Below, piece by piece: positions 56,085 through 64,000 of a stretch of DNA of 64,000 nucleotides. The first letter of the stretch is position 1. Every line of letters begins with the position of its first letter. Position numbers and translations under genes: made by a program. Below the pieces are notes generated by a model, which ran no database searches, was not told where the DNA came from, and was given only the letters and a program-made list of their open reading frames with translations. Source of the stretch: Trema orientale (Eukaryota; Streptophyta; Magnoliopsida; Rosales; Cannabaceae); assembly GCA_002914845.1 (NCBI GenBank), contig JXTC01000023.1:1183317-1247316 (forward strand), given 5' to 3'.

Positions 56085-58537
56085 TGAGGCTGCCTCTGGA
56101 AGTCGAAGAATCATTAACCGCATCTAAAGCATATACTTGTCCGTCCTCATCAGCTAGTTTAGGTCAACGTTTTCCAAAAGTCGTCATATTACATACACCC
56201 CATTTTGCTTCTTTTTTAGTTTTTTTTTTTAATTTCCTTTTTTTATATGCTACGTATAAAATAAACAAAGAGCTTCATTCCTTCCTAGCATTTTCTTCCT
56301 TATTATATAGTGTGGAGTTTATTATACTATGAGTCGGCAGTGCATTATAGATAATGGAGAGCCTTTGCTAATTTCCCGCGGGTTTGTAATAAATCACCAC
56401 CATTAATTGGGGAAAGAAAAATAGAGTTTTTTTTTTTAAATAATAAATGAGGGATTTGAATCTTAAACTTTAATATTAGAGATTTGGTATAGCTACCAAT
56501 CATCTTTTATTTAAGATTGTACACCGTACAAACTCAGAATATTTAATAAGGCGATCTTATATGTTATTTTATTTTTTACTTAATTTTTAGGAGATAGGGG
56601 CAATCTTGTCATTACAAACTAGTTGAGAAAAGTCCATAAAGACTGACGGTTAGTTAATGGGGGATTCCCATTCGGAATTTTGTTTAACATGCTTAACTGT
56701 TGTACCAAAAGCGTAAACAGTAATCAAAATGTGAAAAGAAATTCATTACTAATGTGGTCAGTATTCACTACCCTTTCATGTCCTTTATTTATTCTTTGCG
56801 GCCGGATTTCATATTCTTATTTAAGATATGAAGAAATTGCGAAATAAATAATCGGTCCAAGTAGCTAGTCCCACGTTCATACACTATAACAACTAGGATA
56901 AAGCTAAAAACAAACTATGTCTTCTCTGAATAAGCAAATAGCATTATAAAACCAAAGGAAAATATTCGTGGCCACCGCAGTGCTAAGCTGTCTTTAGCAC
57001 CACTCGTTATTCGTTAAGAGTGAATCCATGTTTAAGCACCAATGATACTTGTAGATGTCGAATTCTACAATTACTTGATTAAGGTTAATGATCACCTGAG
57101 CCACCGCAACTAAGGAGATCTACTAAAGTTTTCTGGACCAAAGTTTTCTGGACCATCGGGAGAACCTGCAAAAAAGAGACTCCGATGCTCAAGTCAGAAA
57201 AGTATATGATGAATAAAATTGAAGGAATCGTCACATATTTATAAGCTTAGAAATAGATATCTTAGTATGGTAAAATTCTTATAATTATGAAAAAATATTT
57301 AAAAACAAGTAACAAGATAAGATTGGGATACTTACGCAATTTTGTCATTCAATTAAAGATTCTAACAAGATACTTAGATTGAAATATCTACTTACCCAAG
57401 ATATCAAGAAGATTGAGATTGAATCGTCTTGATTAAGATTTCAAATAAAAATTACCTTATCCGATTCCTCCAGCTAGGCATTTTCTGTATGGCTGAGTCG
57501 AGTCAACCCTTACTTCAAAAACTTCCACAAATTGGACTCCTCCAAATTCGGGTTGATTGAAATCTACCTTCCATAAATTGAGCTATTATATATCCCCTTT
57601 ATGTACTTTTTGTAGCCAATCATCCTTAAATAGGATAAGTAAAATCCAGTCATCCATAACTAAGCTGACTCAAGTCTATCATCACTTTCAAACACTCGAC
57701 CATTATTTTTCCGACTAAGAAAGACACGTAGAGGCTAAAATTGAGAGGATCGAAATTCAACCCAAACAATACTCTTTATTAGTACTGCTTAAACAAAAAT
57801 AAGATAAAACATCGATACAAGGTAATAAAAAAGAAGGAAAAAGAGTCCAAAAGGTAGGCCATCTTCAATTGTCATTTCAATCCATCCAAGAGATTTTTTG
57901 GTATCTGGTACCACATATATTATAGTCTTGAATATTGGAATGAAGTAACCTGGAATATGCAGAAACTAACCTTGTATTTATAATGTAATATTGGGACGGA
58001 ATTAAGATTATGATTATTTTTTTTTATCTATACAAATTTAAAAATATATAATAAATTAAATTTAAATTACAATTTTTTAATATAAATATTAATTTAACTT
58101 ACATCTAACGTGACAAGAAAAAAAAAATCTTTCAAAAGTGGAGCCAGGTGCTAGTATTTTTTTTTTTTTTTAAACTTTAGGGTAATGATGATTTAAATTT
58201 AGGACCCTCCACATTAGTTCAATTGTGAAAATTATAATCACACTTCTAAAAGGAATATATAAATAAAATCAAAAAGGGATTAATTTTAGGGAATTGATTT
58301 GGTACTCAGCATAGGACTAGGATAACAAATTTTATCACCCTCATTAAAGTTTGAATTCCTTCTAAATAGCCAAAAAAAAAAAAAAAAAAAATTGCACCCT
58401 TTGTCACTTCAACTAGTTCCATTAATAATGGAACATGTTGGGCGATGAGGTGTTTCTCTTGTGAAGTGTGACAACGTTTCAGTCTTTTCTAGTGATTTAC
58501 TTCCACGCCTTCAAGGACTTTTGGTGTATATATATAT
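56085..58537. other. Upstream region of gene B, no gene recognised
   Basis: AT-rich intergenic DNA. A 15-bp direct repeat 'aaagttttctggacc' occurs twice at about 57126-57155. It is followed by 'gagactccgatgctcaagtc', wording that resembles plant LTR or TIR-element ends, but no partner was found. A P1BS-like GAATATGC is at 57953-57960, about 1.9 kb upstream of the predicted start site. Confidence 0.4.
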
Positions 58538-58768
58538 GGTTTCTAATTTAATAGGAATTTTTTTCCTATCTATTGATATTTTTTTAGCCATTAAATCAAT
58601 TATCTAATAGCTATCATAATTTGAGTAGTTGGAAACAAAAATAATAAAAAATATTTATTATTTAATATTTTTCTCTCTTTTACTATGAAAAGACATGCGC
58701 GATGATTTTTAATTAGAAAAAATAATACTTATAGATAAGTAAAAACAATACCTACTAGATTAGTGCGC
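58538..58768. mobile_element. Microsatellite-flanked MITE, family G copy 3
   Basis: It shares 'cttttactatgaaaagacat' and 'agataagtaaaaacaata' with copies 1 and 2. The left end 'ggtttctaatttaatagg' is roughly inverted to 'cctactagattagtgc'. It is preceded by 'gtatatatatat'. More diverged than copy 1. Confidence 0.6.
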
Positions 58769-59751
58769 AATAATTATTTTGTCATTCTTTTTCTCAGATG
58801 CTAAGTTTATTGACTAATATATGGATAAAATGAATGACAATATTATAAATAATGAGAAAATTAATATCATTAATAGAGGAAAACACTATTTATCATTCAA
58901 TAAATTTAGAATTTGAGAAAGGAATTGACACTCCACTACATTAATTATATACTTTATTTTCTGTCATTAGGTCCACGTCGGTTGTTACGCACATCTGATA
59001 AGGTAAGTATTTACAATTTAAGTAACGAGATAAAAATTATTTTCTCATTGGTTCTTAACCGATGTGAAAATTAAAATCTTCTATAGTACGGATTTTGTTT
59101 AAAATTTGAATTTCCTCTTAATTTTTCTAAATTTTTTTTATTTACTCTATTTATTTTTTTCTTTTATTTATCCTTCTCATAATTTTTAAAACTTATTCTT
59201 CTTCATCTATTTTTTTTTCTCCTTCTAGCTTTCTTTTCTAATAATTTGTTATGATCTTTCTCATCATTCTTACATGTATGTAATATCTCGGTCTTATTTT
59301 CTTTTTCTTTTTTTTTCCTTTCTCCTCTCTTCTTTCTCATTCTTCTTTCTATTTTCGTTTTCTTTTTTCCATTCTTCCTTTTCTTCCTCTTCTTTTTTTT
59401 TTTCCCCTCTCTTTTTTTTCTCGATCTTTCACATACTCTTCAAGTCATTTTTTCAAATGGCATGAGAATAGAGAAGAGGCCGATATGGCCGCAGTTATAA
59501 TCACAGCTAGATAAAGCCGCGATGAGAGGCAGTCTGATTTGGCCACAACTTCGGAATTTTTTTTTTTTTTAAAAAAAAAGGCATTTTTTCCCTAAAATTT
59601 TTTGTCACTTTTCACATTGATTTTAAATTAATCATGTGAAAAGTAATTTGCGTCAGTTTCTAACCAATATGGACGCAACTGACTTACAATATAAGCTGCA
59701 TACTCGTCTGAAATAATTTTCACATCACTTAAAAAGTTCTAAGTAAGTAAC
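58769..59751. other. AT-rich DNA with a long CT-rich stretch (59090-59460)
   Basis: The plus strand at 59090-59460 is almost all T and C and yields a spurious Phe/Ser frame. 'aaccgatgtgaaaa' (about 59050) and 'tcacattgattttaaattaa' (about 59606) are vaguely like CACTA subterminal repeats, which is not enough for a call. Confidence 0.4.
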
Positions 59752-59770
59752 GTGACATCCTCTTTTTGTT

Positions 59771-59952
59771 TTTTTTTTTTTTGATAGTAGAAAGGGCGGA
59801 TGAGATCCCAGTGCCGGGTCACTTTCCAGAGCTACCCTCATTTGGTTGGGCTCCCAAGGGCGACGTGGGGGCTCGAACTCATGACTTCACCCTCCCTAAG
59901 TGAGAGAAGGCCTTAAGTTCAAGCTCCTTGCCACTTCGACCACCCCTTGGGA
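59771..59952 (-). mobile_element. tRNA-derived SINE, 182 bp
   Basis: Read on the minus strand: the head 'ggggtggtcgaagtggcaag' carries an A-box-like TGGTCGAAGTGG. A B box 'gagttcgagcccc' follows downstream, and the 3' end is an A run. Perfect 19-bp target duplications 'gtgacatcctctttttgtt' lie at 59752-59770 and 59953-59971. Pol III boxes, an A tail and long TSDs define a SINE mobilised by LINE machinery. Confidence 0.93.
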
Positions 59953-59971
59953 GTGACATCCTCTTTTTGTT

Positions 59972-61046
59972 GTAGTGACAAAATGACTATTGCTAATATT
60001 TCTCGTATTATTCTGTCCTTCAAATTAGGCCCAGGTCAACGGCCGGGATGAGTCAACTTAATTATAACGACTGATAGCTTTAAAAGCTTGTGGGTCACTA
60101 ATTAAGTTATTCACCGCGTTATAGGTCAATTTGGAGTCTTTTCCTAACTTTGGTTTATTGAAAGTAGTTAATGTTTTAAATACTATATAAGACATACTAT
60201 AGATATCTTTGATTTTCTTCTCCCTTCTATTATTTTTTTTCCTAAAAGAAATTAAGAAAATAATATTCCAATGTTTATATGGGTGCTTAATTGCACACAT
60301 AGTGAACACAACTGTAAATCAACGTAGTTAATTAATAATAATCTTTGCTCTTGGCTTGTAATATATGTAAGATCAGTACAATAAGATGAAACAAAACAAT
60401 TCGTGAAAAAGATTTAAACTAAAATTTGGGTCCAAATCAAGACACTTGGCAATTTACAAGTTGGATGTTGTATTTGGCCAGACGTACCAAACAAGTGAAT
60501 ATTTGAAGTCTGTGTCTGATTTTTCCAACGCAAAAGTTTGGTCAACAGTTTCCACGCAACTTACAACGAGAAGCATACATTGATATTTTGCAAGTATTCG
60601 GAAAAAATCAGAGGGCGACAACTAATGTGAAACTACTATATAATTTCTAACCAATAAATTGATTGATGTTACCGTATCCCGTCTCTTCAATTGAAATACA
60701 ATATTAATAATGTCACTTTTTTAATGTTCTCCTAAACTATTATGTGGAGACAAGTAATAAATACATATAAATAATATATAATGAAAACGTCCACTACAGT
60801 AGGCTTATATTTTATTTGGGTAGTAGGAAAGGACGCGGAAGAACTCATGGAGCTAGTAGTATTAATTTGGACCATTAATTAAAACATTTTTTTAGTCGTT
60901 TTTATTTTTCAAATTTTTTGTTTTTGAAAAATAATTAATGCGAAGCATTAATCTAATTCTAAAACTTACTGAATTAAGAAATTTTGTCGTAGGGTACAAA
61001 ATTTTTTTATGCTATAGTGGTAGTGCGTGGATATTTTATTACTAAG
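59972..61046. other. AT-rich intergenic DNA, nothing recognised
   Basis: No gene, RNA feature or repeat border could be supported. Confidence 0.5.
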
Positions 61047-61059
61047 TTTTCGTTGAATT

Positions 61060-61200
61060 TTTTTTTTTTTTTTTAAAGTGGGGCTTAACTAATGACCATC
61101 ACTTACTACAAATTAAAGGAAAATAGCACACACATACACTACCAAGGTTTGAACCTCTGACCCCCCAAACACACACACAACCCTCAAACCTTGGACCAAA
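61060..61200 (-). mobile_element. Short retroposon (SINE-like), family S1 copy 2
   Basis: 141 bp, inverted relative to 50499-50632 and closely similar ('gtttgagggttgtgtgtgtg', 'gaggttcaaaccttggtagt', 'ttagttaagccccacttt'), with an A tail (T run on the plus strand). 13-bp target duplications 'ttttcgttgaatt' at 61047-61059 and 61201-61213 are perfect. Confidence 0.88.
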
Positions 61201-61213
61201 TTTTCGTTGAATT

Positions 61214-61541
61214 CGATCGTAGTGGTGCAAAAATTTGTGCTAATAGTAGTACTGCATGGATATTTTATCACTAAGATTTTCTTCGATCGAATTTGATCAT
61301 ATGTACGTATTTGTTGATTTTTTTTTTGATAAAATACGTATTTGTTGATTATGATCATATCATTTAAATTTAATGATTCTAAAATCTCTAACTCAATTTT
61401 ATTGAACCAATGTAAATAATAACATAGATCCGCGTTACATATCTATACATTACTAAGAAGCGCAGATGAGCCTCTTTATTTTCTTATTTGCTTCAACCTC
61501 AAATGAATCTAGACCATCTATTCAATTGAATCTCGGCCATT

Positions 61542-61584
<43 letters not shown>

Positions 61585-61976
61585 CTTCTTAAAATTAAAT
61601 TAAATTTTAGGAAAAAAAAAACTCTTTTTGACATGTCGTGGCTCACAACATGCGAAGAGGGAAGACAAATGTCTGCTATTTGTGACACCTGGAATAGTTT
61701 AGTATTTTAATTGCTATGTTTGTTTCATTTTGTTCTTGCAAAAGCATGGAGAGGACAAATTTGTATCTCCAAATTGATACCTAAAAGAAAATCAGGAAAT
61801 ATAGGAGTATCACTTCTATGTTAACTTGTTTAATTTAATTTTAGTTTTTTATGCGCAAGAAATATAGATACTTATATGTTTTTGTATAATAAAAATAGGG
61901 ACAAACATATTATCCATCTACGTTAATGTGTTGAGGAAAAGCCTAACTTTGTTCCTATCCATATTTCTGGTTAACA
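61214..61976. other. AT-rich DNA with a (TA)n microsatellite
   Basis: (TA)n at about 61547-61583. A short duplication of 'tggatattttatcactaag' wording exists with 61028-61046 across the SINE-like insertion, so the retroposon lies between two related repeats. No gene. Confidence 0.5.
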
Positions 61977-62260
61977 TGTTCAGTGTCTTCCCCATTTTCC
62001 CCTTTTTGTTTCCGGTGGTAGCTTGGCCAATTTAATATGAAGACTATTTGTGGCCAATATGTTCAGTGTCTTCCCCATTTTTCCCTTTTTGTTTCCGGTG
62101 GTAGCTTGACTAATTTAATATGAAGAGTATTTATGGCCAATATGTTCAGTGTCTTTCCATTTTCTCCTTTTTGTTTCTGGTGGTAGCTTGACCAATTTAA
62201 TATGAAGAAGATATATCTTGTTTCTGGTGGTAGATTGACCAATTTAATATGAAGAAGATT
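61977..62260. repeat. Minisatellite, 82-83-bp unit, three copies plus a partial
   Basis: 'gttcagtgtctt(c)ccc' occurs at 61979, 62061 and 62144. Each copy is followed by 'tttttgtttccggtggtagc', 'aatttaatatgaaga' and 'atggccaatat'. A partial fourth unit begins near 62220. Copies differ by few substitutions. The 81-codon minus-strand frame across it is only the repeat read through. Confidence 0.93.
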
Positions 62261-63350
62261 GATATATGTTGACATTAAAGTTTCGTTAGATTGATGATAT
62301 ATTGACATTTTAGTTCTATGAGGTGTTTAATATAAGAAAGACAATGAACACGTGCCTCGGTACGTGCTCACACTAGTACTAGAAAATGAGACAACCTCAA
62401 TTGGTCTAATTTCATCACCTCCCCAATACTACAAAACTCAAAACTAGTCTTATTTTCCTTCGACGTTCATTCTCTAAGATCCGAATTTTTTGAGCATCAA
62501 GTGATATTCCTTGGACTTGCTTGCAAGGCAGTGGAGGAGTAAATCTACATCCAATCTATTTCTATATCCTGCAGATCAGCACATGTCACATACATAATTA
62601 TTTAGTGTAAAATTTATCAATTAAATTGACAGGCACTTTACTTTATCAATGTTCCTTATCTGTTTTTTCCCCCTCTTTTTGATGGCTAATGATCAGGATG
62701 ACTCGTATCATTACTTTCCAAATAATGTCACTTATTATACCCGTCTAAAACAACATATTTTTTTTCCTAACATATGATGGTTAACTATGTGTATATGTGT
62801 AAGTTTTGTAATATTGACTGATCTTTGTATTGTTTAATGTAGAATGGAAGAGTAAATAGAGTGCCAATTTAGTTAAGATGCTTTTTATTTTTTTTTATTC
62901 CCGCGTCCTGTGGTTATTACTTTTCATTAGAAAAAAAAGGGAAAAAAAGGGAAAAAATTGTATGTTTTGAAGATAGCACTGGATTTAATTAATTAGGTTG
63001 GATTAGAGGTGGAAGAGGAGCTTAAATGAATGGATGGATATCTTTTTCCATTAGTATGTTAATGTAAAAATTTCTCTACTTTTGTAATAGTAGATTTGTT
63101 CTTTTTTCCCTAAAAAAAATAATAAATTAAACAGCTTAATTTGCAGCTATGCCAATTTTAATTACCTGCCGCCAATTTGAATTTGACCTATCCTTGATCC
63201 CTATTACGCCATAAATCCCCGTATCGATAATGAAGTATTTTCCTTTTTGTCTTGATAAATTAATCCATTACTATTATGATAGTGACTAAATCTCCACTGA
63301 AGGATGCTTTGTCAAAATTTTAGGGTGGCGTATTAAATGAAGAGTCTGAT
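62261..63350. other. AT-rich intergenic DNA, nothing recognised
   Basis: No gene or element border could be supported. Confidence 0.5.
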
Positions 63351-63352
63351 TT

Positions 63353-64000
63353 GTCACGACCCTAACCCCGGGCCAGTGGCAGAATGGGAATTTCACAATG
63401 GAAATCCATAATTTATTTTTGAAAAATTTTAGAAACTGCAATTCTTTAGGAAAACGACATCTAGTTGAAAAACGACAGCTTCTATAAAGATTATAAAAAT
63501 AGTTGAAATTGTAAATTCCCACAGTTTGTGATCACCACTAGACATAGACTGTTAATGATAGTAATAAACATAGACATGCATCACCATTGTCATCACAAGT
63601 AGGCATAAAGATAATACAGGCTATATTCCAAAGTATGGGCCTTAAGCGTTATTACAGTTCCAAAATGAGTTATTGAATAATTACCAACTATTAAACTAGA
63701 ACACTCTTCCAGTCCTAGTCACTCCGCTCCGGAGTTGCTCAAATCACACTGTACACCACCTGAGAGGGGAAAGATAAGGGGGGGTGAGCATTCACATGCT
63801 CAGTAGGAATTCAATTACCTTTTTAGTATGAATGCAACCTTTGAAACCCTGCATGGTTAGTACCTTTCAAAAATCTAGTTATAAAACAAGTTTACAAATG
63901 ATCAAGAGTAATCACGTATTCAAAATCAAAATCAAAACCAAAGTCACCATGTTCATAATCATATTCATAATCATGTTGTACATATCATAAATCAACCAAG
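63353..64000. repeat. LTR-like segment running out of the window
   Basis: It begins 'tgtcacgaccctaaccccgg' after AT-rich flank. It contains 'cattcacatgctcagtagga', and its wording and composition recall plant Ty3/gypsy LTRs ('TGTCACGACCC' starts, 'GCTCAGTA' motif). A similar motif set is seen at 12353-13330. The partner LTR and coding region, if any, lie to the right of the window. Confidence 0.4.

Noticed and set aside
59274..59465. 63-codon Phe/Ser-rich frame
   Set aside because: It lies entirely in a CT-rich tract; no protein character.
62063..62308. 81-codon frame with an internal peptide repeat
   Set aside because: The peptide repeat is the 82-83-bp minisatellite in translation.
1..64000. 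CRISPR arrays, operons, rRNA genes, organellar inserts, telomeric or centromeric satellite
   Set aside because: I looked for regularly spaced short repeats, rRNA wording, chloroplast or mitochondrial genes and TTTAGGG-type arrays and found none.

Overview
The window looks like nuclear DNA of a flowering plant, most likely a eudicot. It is very AT-rich and intron-bearing. It holds two genes for plant PHT1-type phosphate transporters, set in a dense, nested landscape of plant transposable elements. I cannot name the species. No bacterial, organellar or CRISPR signal was seen.

Only two protein-coding genes look intact, both on the minus strand. Gene A (16675-18228) is a 517-residue PHT1 H+/phosphate symporter with an uninterrupted reading frame. 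Gene B (exons 54392-53831 and 52749-51713) is a 532-residue paralogue with one GT-AG phase-1 intron of 1081 bp. That intron is largely filled with small Mutator-type MITEs. Both genes have a strong splice acceptor just upstream of the ATG and a plausible distant donor, so both probably carry an intron in the 5' UTR (about 2.1 kb and 1.6 kb). Gene A has a P1BS (PHR1-type) site just upstream of its TATA-like box, which fits phosphate-starvation control. Gene A also lacks 13 residues of the loop before the last membrane segment that gene B retains.

Layout. 1-3.5 kb: T-rich degenerate tandem repeats. 3.56-6.18 kb: a decayed plus-strand LINE with a poly(A) tail. 6.8-9.05 kb: five fold-back MITEs of three families. 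11.09-11.82 kb: a hAT element with a perfect 8-bp target duplication. 12.3-14.95 kb: an LTR-like segment bracketed by a direct repeat. 16.3-20.6 kb: gene A and its leader. 22.09-22.77 kb: a TIR element. 25.46-28.15 kb: a Mutator-like element with long TIRs, carrying a coding remnant and itself invaded by a hAT element. 29.9-34.2 kb: several MITEs.

34.6-46.3 kb is a nest. A minus-strand LINE remnant is split by a 9.6-kb Sirevirus-like Copia retrotransposon (34965-44577, TSD GTTTT) and by a Tourist/Harbinger-type element (45172-46124, TSD TAA). 48.4-50.7 kb: SINEs and an inverted pair of 172-bp MITEs. 51.7-56.1 kb: gene B and its leader. 58.5-64 kb: more MITEs and SINEs, an 82-83-bp minisatellite, and an LTR-like end running out of the window.

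Functionally, the two transporters import inorganic phosphate across the plasma membrane. The rest is mostly transposon sequence that has moved the two paralogues about 33 kb apart and inserted into their introns and flanks. I found no clearly new protein system. The most unusual structures are the MULE with its nested hAT and coding remnant, the inverted MITE pair, the microsatellite-targeting MITE family and the MITE-filled PHT1 intron. Positions, duplications and motifs were read by eye; I ran no alignment, folding or search.
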